NCBI GenBank assembly: GCA_905250115.1
Contig: CAJNOI010000062.1
Span: forward strand, 166,249-230,248
Direction: 5' to 3'
DNA length: 64,000 nucleotides
DNA from: Adineta steineri
Taxonomy: Eukaryota > Rotifera > Eurotatoria > Adinetida > Adinetidae
The position numbers and the translations under genes were made by a program. Positions within the stretch are counted from its first letter, which is position 1; each line of letters starts with the position of its first letter. Shown piece by piece: positions 25,697-37,194 of the stretch. The notes under the pieces were generated by a model. It had not been told where the DNA came from, did not search any database, and saw only the letters and a list, made by a program, of their open reading frames with translations.

Positions 25697-28158
25697 TCAG
25701 TAAACAGATAAATAACCGAAGAAACAGAAAGTAAAACCTTGTTTTTACAAGTAACGCTCGTCCGAGGACTCGCTTAGCTCTTTCTCGTAGAAATCCATTT
25801 TCTTCACGTTTACTAGAAAAACAAATAAAAAACGCGAAAAATTTATTTTCAATGTTTTTTTGACCTTTCACCCACATCCACCCACCCTAACCATGGCCAC
25901 CCAACAGACCTCAAATTCGAACTCCCCGCATCGAAAAACCTCGAGAAATGTCTTTTTCTAAAAATCGATTGTCGATGTTTTTTTGACCCTGCGGATATAC
26001 AACCAAGCAAGCAGACAATTTATGTTTACTGGACTCTTCTCTACGAGAAAGAGAATAAGAGTGTGAGTATCCGAAGACTCTGATATCCACACCCACAATC
26101 TGTCTCTGTTTTCAATCACAGCAGCGCAAAAAATAGTTAAAACTCAAAACATCATAGTGTCATCTAGCTGTTGCTTAGCATTTTTCAACTTTAAATTAAG
26201 AAGAAAAAAATTGATTTATCGTCTCATTCGATAAGAAACACATTAGTATGAGAAAGAGAACAATGTGTTGTTCTTTTTTTTCGTTATGTACAAAGTGTTT
26301 GCACCTATGCGAAATTTACATTGTTACTATGTACTATTGTTTTTTTTTACTTAAAACTTTTTCAATTCAATTTCAACTAGAAAATTGTTAAAATAAGAGA
26401 AAAAATATTTATCATGCTCTCTCTCTTTCTCTTTCTTAAATAATCAGTTGCCTTATGACGTAGATCATCGTGTTAATGTAAAACATCATATATCAATAAA
26501 AACAATGAACTCACTTCCTTTTTAGATGTTAATTTTCAAAAAAAACAACTCTTGTCAGATAGAGTTGTTATTTTCTATAAATATCAAACTCTTTGAGACA
26601 ACATTTAGTGTAATTATTGGTTAATAAAACATTGAAAATCAGCGCTATTCAAAGGATATTCGCCATTTTCTCACAGAGAAAAAAACTGGCGTTAAAATGT
26701 TTTACTATACACAAAGATTCTTCTAAAATAATTGAGAATTAGACAATATTTATTATTAAAACTGCATTTTAATTTGATGTTATCGTATGCAATAATTATT
26801 TTATGAAAAGTTATTTATGTTCTTTTAATTATTTTTCTCACTGAAGAAACAAAATTTCAGATTTCTTTCTTAATTTGCGATTGAACGTGTATGTAGAGAC
26901 GGTGAACATAAAAGAAACAGCAGTTATATCAATACTGAATTATTTTATCGACGCAATATCTTTTCAACAATAATTTGATAACTAACAACGTAGTTACTGC
27001 TTTATTCTACAGAATTTCAAATGAATGAAAAATAATAAAATATTTTGTTCAAATACATTCTTTTGCTTCAGAAAACTTTGCATTTCCTTCAAAACTGCTG
27101 ATTTTCAATGTTTTTCTTTTTATAGAAATAATCATATTGTTTTCATTGACATATCATATTTTTTTTACAAATATTTCATATAAAAACGATTATATACAGT
27201 GAGCATTAGAATCATTCACTCATTATTACCTTTATATTAAATGAAACAAATACATAAAAATGAAGTGAAAGATATCATTTGAAAATCCATGTTTCTTTAT
27301 ATTTAATAATTTAAATAATGTCGAATATAATTGATGATTCTATTAAAAACATCTTCTCGTTTGTTTTATTCTACAGAAATATTTCTGTATTATTATTGAT
27401 CACCTGATGAAAAATGTTGTAAATAATTTGTAAAATTTATTCATTTTTCCATTTACTTATAAAACAATATTGGTAGTTGACTGATAAACAAGTGGTGTGC
27501 ATGCTTTGATATTGAAGAATTTTGATGATTGTTTATAAATTTCTTAAAAAGTATAAGTGCAAATAAACACAAATATCTACTTGTTACCAGATAGTCATCA
27601 TCTCTTTCAATTTTTATCACATTTATAGAATTTCACCATAGAAAACCAATGTTTGATAAATATGTCCTTTCTCTCATGAGGCAGTATCATAATTTTCATT
27701 GAAAATACATCTGGTACATAAAGATTAAAATGTGTCATTTTCAAGATCGTCTATCATTGAATTCATACAAGCAGATATGATCTCATAGGTCAATGAAAAT
27801 ATACAGACAAAATAAATCTATTTTGAAGGATATCTTCTTCATAAATCATTATTAAAGATCAATTGAAATTTTTATTCATTCCTGATATTTTATATTTATT
27901 TTAACATTTACATTAAAAACAAATTTCTCTTATTATTAATTATATAAACAAAGAAAAAAAAAGCAAACATTCTATATTTATCAAATTTAAAACATACATA
28001 TTATCACAAAACCAAATAAACAGATCTCGTCAATGATACAAACAAAAAGAAAACAACAATAATAAGAATATATATACATAATAAAAGTAAACGAAAAAGG
28101 AGTATTGTGTAAATTGCATAATATTTATATGTATATAATAGAAAAGAAAAATGAATTC
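25697..28158. other. Intergenic, AT-rich
   Basis: Just right of the gap, two related segments recur: one around 25845-25866 and one around 25963-25985, both ending in GATGTTTTTTTGACC or a close variant, with C-rich runs (CACCCACATCCACCCACCC near 25869). Beyond about 26100 the DNA is very AT-rich with no coding signal. Confidence 0.5.
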
Positions 28159-28747
28159 TCAATCTTCATCATCATTTTCATATGAGTTAGGAATAAATTT
28201 GAGAAGAAGTGCTGCATCAACATTAGTTGAACAATGTGGACATGTGAGACTTTTTTGTAGCCATCCATCTATACATGATGGATGAAATATATGTGCACCA
28301 TCGCATGGTAATTGTCGGATTTGTTCATTAGGCAGAAAATCAATTAGACATATAGCACAACTAAAAATACAAAAAGTAAAAATACACATGATTTATTTAT
28401 AGGCAAAAATTAATTTACTCAGTTTGTTTTATTGTTTTTTCATTATATTTAATTAACGGTAAATGTTCAAAAAGATTTCGACATTGTGCAGCTTTAATTA
28501 CATTGATATCTGTTGTTGGTATTGCTGTTGAGTTAACTGATGAACGATTTAATGTGACTAACTGAAATAAATATATATAAATATGTCAAAACTAAATAGA
28601 AAAGAAATTTACTTTTGGAATAGATGAATCAGATGTTGTCGAACTTGGATGTGAACTTGATGAAGATACTGATACTGAAGCATTATGAGTAGAAGATATT
28701 GGTAGAAGATTAGTATGATCTTCTGGCATTCGCCAACAATTACCCAT
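28159..28747 (-). CDS. RNF11: RNF11-like RING-H2 ubiquitin ligase
   Basis: Probable E3 ubiquitin ligase of endosomal membranes. Exons 28613-28747, 28419-28561 and 28159-28360 give 159 aa (human RNF11: 154). The start at 28747 is preferred because it gives MGNC, the myristoylation/palmitoylation motif shared with RNF11. A Ser/Thr-rich region follows, then the RING-H2 domain from Cys94: CAIC, HIFHPSCIDGWL and TCPHC, with VDAALL after it as in RNF11. One oddity: the third ligand region reads LPCDGAH, two residues longer than the usual LPCMH. The PPxY motif of vertebrate RNF11 is not seen. Divergent from RAB5, 477 bp apart. Confidence 0.85.
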
Positions 28748-29224
28748 TGACGAAAGAAAACTGTTAAATTTCACAAATAATTAGAAGTCTAGGAATCAAG
28801 GACAACGCATGTATATCTTGATATAAATTACGAGTACGACGAGCGTAGGGTATAAGATCAACTCAGCTGGTTTGTCTTACCATTATCATTTACGTTCTCT
28901 CAAATATGATTGATTGAAAATTGATTATATTATTTATCCAATCTTAAAACATATTCATTATAATGAAATTAATTTTTTAATTCAAACAATTAGAATAATA
29001 AATCTAAAAATTTTTCTTATTAAATTATTTTTTAAACAGATGTCACTAAATGTCTTGAACAAAACAATCACTTCGGTAAAGATGCACACATGCACTTGCC
29101 TATCATGGCTGTTCTTGTTGTCGTATGATTTGTTTTCTATTTCCATGAATCATTTGATTAATTACATTTTAGATTTCTTTATTTCATCCCATTCCCTTAT
29201 ATTTAATTTCCCAGAAAAGAAAAT

Positions 29225-29962
29225 ATGAGTAATAATAATCGTCAAGCAGCTAATGGTCAAGCAACACGAACATGTCAATTTAAAATGGTTTTATTAGGTG
29301 AATCAGCTGTTGGCAAATCATCCTTGGTTCTTCGATTTGTTAAAGGACAATTTCATGAATATCAAGAATCAACTATTGGTGCAGCATTTCTTACACAAAC
29401 TGTATCTGTTGATGATACAACAGTTAAACTTGAATTATGGGATACAGCTGGACAAGAAAGGTAAAAAAAAGAAGAAAAACAAATTTAATTTGAAATAAAA
29501 TTTCTTTTACTTCTTATTAGATATCACTCATTAGCTCCAATGTATTATCGTGGTGCTCAAGCAGCAATTGTTGTTTATGATATAACAAATGCAGATACAT
29601 TTAGTCGAGCTAAAGTATGGGTTAAAGAATTACAACGTCAAGCAGCACCAAATATTGTTATTGCGTTAGCTGGTAATAAAGCTGATTTATCTGCTAAACG
29701 ACAAGTTGAAGTTACTGAAGCACAAACGTATGCTGAAGAAAATGGTTTAATTTTTATGGAAACATCAGCTAAAACAGCAATGAATGTTAATGATATATTT
29801 ATGGCAATAGCAAGAAAATTACCAAAAACTCAAGATGTATCAAATCCAACTGGAGGACGAGGGCGTGGAAATGATGGTCAGTCAATAACAGTTACTCGAC
29901 CGACAAATCAAAGAGTAGGTGGAAATGATGGTGGTTGTTGTGGTAGTAGTGGTACTAAATAA
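29225..29962 (+). CDS. RAB5: RAB5 small GTPase
   Basis: Early-endosome GTPase controlling docking and fusion of endocytic vesicles. Exons 29225-29460 and 29521-29962 give 225 aa. All GTPase motifs are present: P-loop GESAVGKS, switch [16 protein letters not shown] split by the intron, NKAD and ETSAKT. The effector-region sequence is nearly identical to human Rab5 ([39 protein letters not shown]). The C-terminus is odd: the prenylated Cys pair is followed by six more residues (CCGSSGTK), where Rab5 normally ends CCSN. The start is the first ATG giving a normal short N-terminal tail. Confidence 0.96.
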
Positions 29963-31037
29963 AATGATTTCTTTTTTTTTCGTCTTTGTTCTCTCTTCTT
30001 TCCTTTTTAATTACTTCAGAAATCAGAAGACATTCTTCACGATCAAATTAAATTCGCAAAAAAAAAACAACTTAAAACTTTTATTTCTTCTTCTTTCTTC
30101 TTTTTGTTTAATCTCTTCTGTAACTGTAAATCTCTTCGTTGTCTTTTGTTCGCTTGTACTCTTTTCTTTTCGCGTATTTAAAAATAACATAAACCATCTA
30201 AACTTCTAAATATATATATATACATATATACATATAAATATATCCATTGTATTCGATCCTTTTTATTACTACTTTTGTCTCTTTGCATTCAGTTCTTTTT
30301 TCTGTCACGTGTGATGATTATGGCCGCTGGTTTATTGTTTCCAAAAGAAAAAAAAAAGAAAAAGAAGAAAACAAAAATCAGATTGTCACTTTTTTTTTTA
30401 AATAATTTATCGTCTTTAGATTCAAAATACAGAGAATAAACTATATTTATATGCAATAACAAGAGTCAAATAAAGAAAAAAAACATACATTTCTCTTTTT
30501 TCTTACAAACGAACAACTATTATATCTATACTACATTTTTCTGTAAATATACCATTAATTCATAATATAACGTAAGTTAACTCTCGTAAGAAACAGTAAA
30601 TATCCGTATTAAATAGCAGATACTTAGAGATAATATGAAAAATATTTGAACAGAATATTGTAATACTCACGGTGTATTCAGTGTATACATATGTCGTCAT
30701 TTTTTGTTTCTACTTCGTACCTCACGTTGTACTTTGTCCCATCCATGCTTTTTTTTCGAATAAGCGAGTATATATAGGTATGCTGTGTACGAAAACAAAC
30801 CAGTCCTATCAAAAATCGTCACATATACACCGTCTTTATTAACAATCCTTAGTGCTCGAATTATTCGTACGATTTTTTGTACCAAATTTTTCAGTAAAGA
30901 TTGATTTTAAACTCCATTCTTAATCAAGATTATATTCGAAACTATACCATCTTCCTTTCACAATACTTAATATTCAAAAATCCTTAGAAACTTTCTTTTT
31001 CCGTACTTCCTGTTATTTCTACATTATAGATCAGAAG
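29963..31037. other. RAB5 3' region and intergenic DNA
   Basis: T-rich 3' flank of RAB5 with many homopolymer runs and a TA-rich stretch near 30210-30240. The remainder, up to the TMEM19 start, is AT-rich with no supported gene. Confidence 0.5.
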
Positions 31038-31999
31038 ATGGATTTATCTTTATTTAAACTTCTTCGTTCATTCCTACTCGTTTTATTTTTGGCAATTTTT
31101 GAATATAAACGTGGTTCATTTACATTATCCGGTGCAATAACTGGTTTTATACTTTGTTTCATAATTACTTATTCAAATATTGTTTTTCAATTTGTTATGT
31201 TCACACTTGTTATAAGTAGTTCATTTGCTACACGTTATAAATCGGATTTTAAACAATCAAAAATTAACGAAGATGATCGTCAAGTAGATTATAAGAAATA
31301 TAAAAAAATTGCACGTGATCATATTCAAGTGTTATGTAATGGTGCTATTGCATGTATTTATGCATGTGGTTATTGTTGGAAAACAAATTACTCTGGTCTT
31401 TCATTACCAATCGATAATAAACATGAATCAACTATTTATTCAATTGGATTTCTTTTCACAATTGCTTGTTGTTGTGGTGACACATTAGGCATAATTTCAA
31501 TTCCTGATAATGAACTAAAAAAAATTGATTCTTTTTTTGTATTATAGCATCCGAACTTGGTACAGTATTTGCTAAAGGCAATCCACGTTTACTTACAAAT
31601 CCATTTCGAACTGTACCAACGGGAACAAATGGTGGAATATCTTCAGCTGGATGTTTAGCTAGTCTTTTTGGTGGTTTTCTTATTGGTATTAGTTATATTA
31701 TTGGTAATGCAGTATTTTGTCGATCGGATTATTTAATAAATACATCAATGATAAATATTCAATTAATTTTTTATTGTACATTATTCGGTCTTCTCGGTTC
31801 ATTGATTGATTCATTATTAGGTGCAGCTTTACAATTTAGTGGTTATGATAGAGAACGTAATGTTACCGTACAGAAACCTGGTCCATCCGTTGAACGAATC
31901 TCGGGTTACAATATATTATCGAATAATCAAGTGAATCTACTGTCATCATTCCTTACATCGATTCTTGCTATATGGATTATACCACGCATTATATACTGA
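31038..31999 (+). CDS. TMEM19: TMEM19 family membrane protein
   Basis: Multi-pass membrane protein of the TMEM19/DUF92 family, with no settled function. Two exons: 31038-31488 and 31548-31999, 300 aa. Family hallmarks are ACCCGDTLASELG (split across the intron), NPRLLTNPFRTVPTGTNGG and LLGSLIDSLLGAALQF. About six hydrophobic segments are seen. The intron appears to use a GC donor (TTAG, then GCATAA), because only that join gives the conserved GDTxASELG without a shift. No GT near the junction restores the frame and the motif. The intron is 59 bp, normal for this window. Confidence 0.88.
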
Positions 32000-33213
32000 T
32001 ATTGTAGACTTATGATGTAGCTGTTTCAACTGGTAAAATTGTTTGTTTTTAATAAAGTGTTAGTGATATCTAGATTATCGATTTTTCCTGAAATCTTTTA
32101 TTTTTATCTACTCGGGTTATTTAGTGTATTGAAATTAAATGAACATCAAAGAGCTCATCTTGCGTGAACAGGGATTATTCTTAGGAGAGAAAATGGCTCA
32201 TATTGCTAGCTATTGATATTAGATACTCTCATTTGTTCTTATTTTATCCTTTTTGCATAGTAGTCTATAAATATGATGTGTTTTTTTTAATAAGTAGAGT
32301 AAATTAGGTTAATGTGAAAAAATGAGTTTGAAATAAATTGAAATAGTTCTATTTTCTTTAGAATTCAATACACTAAATAATCCGAGTAGATCAAAAAAAA
32401 TGTAAAGACCTAAGAGCGCTTCATTAAAAAAGCAATTTATCGGTTAAAATGGTTCCTTCTCTAATATTAACAGGGGCAATTTTTATTATAAATAAATAAA
32501 ACAATGGAGATAGTAATCAAGTTAAACAGATTACTGTCTGATCATATGAATCTTCTTTGGATTAATAATATTAACATATTGCAATTGTACTTGAAGGAAA
32601 AATAGTTGGTTAATGAGTCTAAATAATTAATTGTGTTGTTAGATTTGTTAAGACATGGCGTTAATTATAATGTGCAGAACTGAAAGAATATTTCTGCATG
32701 AAAGAAAAAGTTGAAAATAGATAACAGACTATTTTTATGTTGGAATAATTATTAACTCTATATAAACATGACAATATAAATACTACGGAACATTTTCAAA
32801 ATACTGAATAAATCAAAGATATCTCACTTATGATTTTGTATAGATGTGTAAAATTAAATATGTAAGCAAAATTACGATAAAACGTTCATTCAAAATAAAC
32901 TTGGATAGCAGAATAATTGTGACTTTTCATTTCTATCTGATGTCATTCTTATGAAACAAGAGAAATCTAATACGAATTAAATAAACCAATCATTCAATTT
33001 GAATATATATTCTATTTCGATTTATCACATGTTTTATCTCGATTTTATTATCCAGATTTTATTCGACTTCTTTAATAAAGCCAATCATAAAATGTCGCTA
33101 TTCGTTAAAAGCAAACAAACGCCTTATAAGGAATTCTTCTGTTTTCTTATTATTTCGACGATAAATAACGAAAATTTCATTCGTTTGTCTTTTCAATATA
33201 GAAGAATATAATC
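32000..33213. other. Intergenic with a terminal-inverted-repeat element
   Basis: AATAAA near 32050 probably ends the TMEM19 transcript. An inverted-repeat pair bounds 32106-32391. The rest is AT-rich without coding signal. Confidence 0.5.
32106..32391. mobile_element. Candidate MITE bounded by 28-bp inverted repeats
   Basis: The 28 bases at 32106-32133 (beginning ATCTACTCGG and ending TATTGAA) are repeated in reverse complement at 32364-32391 with one mismatch. Both arms are followed outward by T or A runs. The 286-bp unit has no coding capacity. Target-site duplications are not clear because the flanks are homopolymeric. Confidence 0.5.
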
Positions 33214-36200
33214 ATGCAACAAGGTGGACAAAGTATTGTTGATCGTCTTTTAGCAGCAAAAAATACTATAGCTGGACAACCTGTAGCTAAAGTTGTATGT
33301 AAAGCAACAACAGAAGAAATGATAGGACCTAAACGAAAACATTTAGATTGTATGTTAAATCGAAATTACAAAAAAAACGAATAAAAACTATCTTCTTTTA
33401 TGTTATTTCAAGGTCTTTTACAGGCAACACATGAAATGAATGTTTCTATTCCTGAAGTTGCTGATCTTTTAATTGAACGTTCACAGAGTTCTTCATGGGT
33501 TGTATCATTTAAATCATTAATTACAATTCATCATTTAATGTCTCATGGAAATGAAGTAAAAAGCATTTTCATTTCATTTTTTAGTTCTTATTTTTTCTGT
33601 CTTTGAAGCGTTTTGAAGCTTATATGGCTTCACATAATCATCATCTTCAATCAACTACTTATACTGATCGTACGGGAATGGGTAGTCTTGATATGACTTT
33701 GTATCTTCGTCGATATGCAACTTATTTATATGAAAAACGTGAATCTTATAAATTAATGGGCTATGATTTCTGTAAAATAAAACGAGGGTAAATAATTTTA
33801 TATTTGAAATAAAAATAAGAAAGTATATTTATACTTAATTTAATAGGAAAGATGATGGATTTCTTCGAACATTACCCAGTGATAAGGTAGAATTTATTGA
33901 TTTTATATCAAAAATCCTATTGAGATTTTATTTTAGTTATTAAAAGCTTTACCTATTCTTCAAAAACAACTTGATGCTTTACTTAATTTTGATGTAAGTA
34001 GGGTGTGGGTGTGGTTAAGAATTATTTTTCTTCGTGATACATCAAAACAACTCTCTATTTTTTTGTTATATCTTAGATTTCACCTAATGAACTAATAAAT
34101 GGTGTTATCAACAGTTGCTTTTTTCTTCTTATCAAAGATCTTATACGTTTATATACTGCTTTTAATGATGGAATAATTAATTTAATTGGTAAGAATTTTA
34201 TTCATACTTTACTTTATTTTTGTATCATAATTTAATTCTATAGAACAATATTTTCATATGAATAAAAAACAATGTCGTGAAGCACTTGATATATATAAAA
34301 AATTTATCGATTCAACTGATAAAGTTTCACAATATCTTAAAATAGCTGAAGTAAGTTGAACTAGGTTTTTTCTATAATAAAACAAACTAAAAAAGAAAAT
34401 ATTAGCGTTTTGAAGAATTATTTGATCGATCTTTTTGCGGCGAGGTAGTATAGTTATTTGCTTATTATATCTATAGCATTTGATTCAAGAGTAAACATAT
34501 CACTTCTTAAATTTTTTGATCGTTACTAATATAAATGATTTAATAAAAAATGAAAATTTATTATTTTAATCGTATTCTAGACATCTGGCATGGAACGTGC
34601 GGATATTTCTGATATAATTCAAGTAAGTTATTATAAATAAAATGAATTTGTTATTAGTCGTAATAATACATATATCTAGGCACTTGAAAAAAATAAAGTG
34701 AGTACAATTGATCCTGAGAACTGTGTGTTTGCTTAGAATTTATATTTTTGAATAAATTTTATTTATAATTTTAAATTTTCCTTTAGGCGCCAAGTAGTCT
34801 TGTGGAAGCTTTGGAAAATCATTTAGTACATATAGAAGGCAAAAAGACGACATTATCATCAACATTAAGCACAAAGTGAATTTTATGATTTCGATATATG
34901 CTATATTTAAATTTTATTGTATTGTGTAGACAACTAACAGAACAAGATATGAAGAGTTTTCCACGTGATTTATCTGTCAATAATATTAATGATCCACAAA
35001 AACATGTTGAAGAAGATAAAGCATTCGGACAATTTCCTAAGGTTTGTTTTTTTTATTTCAGAATCAAAAATTCAGGTTCATCAATGATGAAAATTGTCAT
35101 ATTGTTTTTGTAGTAAAGAAGAAAGACAGTAAAATTTAATTGATTAGGAACGTTTTAGACAATAGCGAAGAGATAGATACGTAGTAGATCTAGTAGGTTA
35201 CTAATCGTTTGTGACGTGGAAGTGTTTTTTATTTGTATACTTTGGGGATATCTCATGGAGGATGTGGGTGGGTGTGGGTGTGAGCTTTGTTCTTATCTCA
35301 CACCCACACCATAAAAACTAAAATAAGCACGAACCAACAAGGTCATTACATTATGACATCACTACTATTTTTAATTCCTTTAGAAAAAAGAAGTTTCATT
35401 GTCACCACCACCAGTTTCTCCACGAGTAGCAAAAGCTACGAATGGAAATGGTTTTGGTGGTACAGATTTCTCAACACAACACATACCATCGAACGGACAT
35501 CAATCAAAACAACAAGAAATATTCTCAGATGATATATTTTCATTAGCTCCATCATCTGCTCCACCAGTTGCAAATACATTTCCTATGTTTGATAATACAC
35601 TTGATACATCAGCACCTCAACGTAAATAAATTTCAATATTTTGTCAACTTTTTAAATACTATCAATCATATTTAGGAAATGTTTTTGATGATGTTCTTCA
35701 ACCAAATTCAACATCAACAAACAATACAACAGATACATATTCATTATTTCCAACGAATCAAAATGTTCTACCACCTCTTAAACCACTTAAATCAGGTGAT
35801 CTTAATTCATCACTTAATCAATTAATTGATAATCTTGATATAAAAGATCATTCGAAAATTGGGTAAAAAATTTGCTAATAAAACTTTATAAAATAAAAGA
35901 AAAGAGATGTTTTTATTTAATAGAAAAGATCATCAATGGACACCAAATGATGGAAAAGGACAACAGAAACTTGGTGTAACTAATGGAACTATGAATGCTC
36001 CAGGAACAACATGGCCAAGTTCTACAATAATCAATGCACCATTTGGTGGTACTAATGGTGTTGTACGTAAATCTTACTTAATTAAAAATTTGTATAAACT
36101 TATTTTTATTCAGATGGGTGTTCAATCAAATAATATGTGGCAACAACCACCACCCGCATCAACAACAACTAATCCTTTTGCTGTTTCTAATGGATCATCA

Positions 36201-36380
36201 GTATGTTTTCGTTAAATATATTTGCCCTTGAATAATATTTTCTTTTAGCAGATGAACTTCAATAATATAGGTAATCAACCTATTCATGTTAATACAAATC
36301 CATTTGCAGCTCAACCATTGTATAGTAATAATCTTTCTAATCAACCTCAAGTCAATAATCCATTTGATATCTTTAATTAA
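33214..36380 (+). CDS. PICALM: AP180/PICALM clathrin-assembly adaptor
   Basis: Endocytic adaptor: the ANTH domain binds phosphoinositide lipids and the tail recruits clathrin and EH-domain proteins. Sixteen exons give 605 aa: 33214-33349, 33413-33555, 33609-33787, 33847-33886, 33937-33993, 34077-34188, 34244-34350, 34581-34622, 34680-34697, 34787-34875, 34930-35041, 35384-35621, 35676-35862, 35924-36062, 36114-36200 and 36249-36380. ANTH (about residues 15-290) shows [16 protein letters not shown] (the lipid-binding region), [41 protein letters not shown] and [12 protein letters not shown]. The tail carries three NPF motifs (NPFAVS, NPFAAQ, NPFDIFN) and a DIF motif. Exon 9 is an 18-nt microexon absent from human PICALM as I recall it, and exon 16 has a TAGCAG tandem acceptor. 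Which vertebrate paralogue is closer cannot be decided by eye. Confidence 0.92.
35271..35310. repeat. Telomere-like inverted repeat in PICALM intron
   Basis: GGTGTGGGTGTGAG at 35271-35284 pairs perfectly with CTCACACCCACACC at 35297-35310 across a 12-base loop. The arms are built of TGTGGG-type units, reported as the bdelloid telomeric repeat. The host intron (35042-35383) is 342 bp, long for this gene. Confidence 0.6.
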
Positions 36381-37194
36381 TATATGCATGCATATAATCA
36401 AATAATTTATTATGTGCAATTTTTTTTTTCTTCCAAATTGTAATCACTTTCGTAATATATAAATGATAATATTTTTTTTTTTCTTTACTTTAATTATTCA
36501 TTTTCTTCGAATATGTTCCCGGTTTCTTTTTTTTGTAAAAAATTTAAATTTATGTTCATTAAACAAACATCTATATGTGTGTTTTTTTTATCGGTAATTT
36601 AATCTTTTCTCTGAAAATCTTTTTTTCATAAATTATTTGATTTTAACAATTCATATTATTATAAATATAAGAAAGAATATAAATTTCAGGGAGTATTATT
36701 TCATGATAATAACAATTCTTTCTTGATAAAGAAAAAGAAACTGAGGTGATGCAAATTGATGCATTTACATATTGTTTTTTCTTTGAAAAAACCTTGTTTA
36801 ACGTATTATAATGTTGTTCTTTTCGTCATCAAATATCTTGAAGGCTTCAAAGATGGCATCATATTTTAAATGAAAAGAAATTCTAAAATTAATTCTCGTC
36901 GCACTCTTTTCTCTTTGAATGGATAATCGATTGTGTTGAGAAAGACGTTTTTTTCTTTATTAAATACATTTTAAAGATTCTAAGTAAAGGTGCAAAAATA
37001 TGTCTCAATGGTATGTTTATTTAACCTTCATGTAACAGATTATAGACAGTTTCAATATAAGTAAATATTAATAATTCTTCTGAAATCATAGATCGTAGTT
37101 TTGAGATATTAAAAACTAATGTTAAATCTTTATTAAAGAAATACTCAGTGAACTTTTTCCTCGTATGGTTATTTAATTTTTAGATTGATTTTAA
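36381..37194. other. Intergenic, AT-rich
   Basis: Contains the 3' end of the PICALM transcript, rich in T runs. No gene or clear regulatory motif is seen before the next start at 37195. Confidence 0.5.

Noticed and set aside
8940-36380. A functional endosomal gene cluster (VPS45, RNF11, RAB5, PICALM)
   Set aside because: The genes are separated by unrelated genes and many kilobases on both strands; animals rarely cluster such genes and nothing in the sequence suggests shared control.
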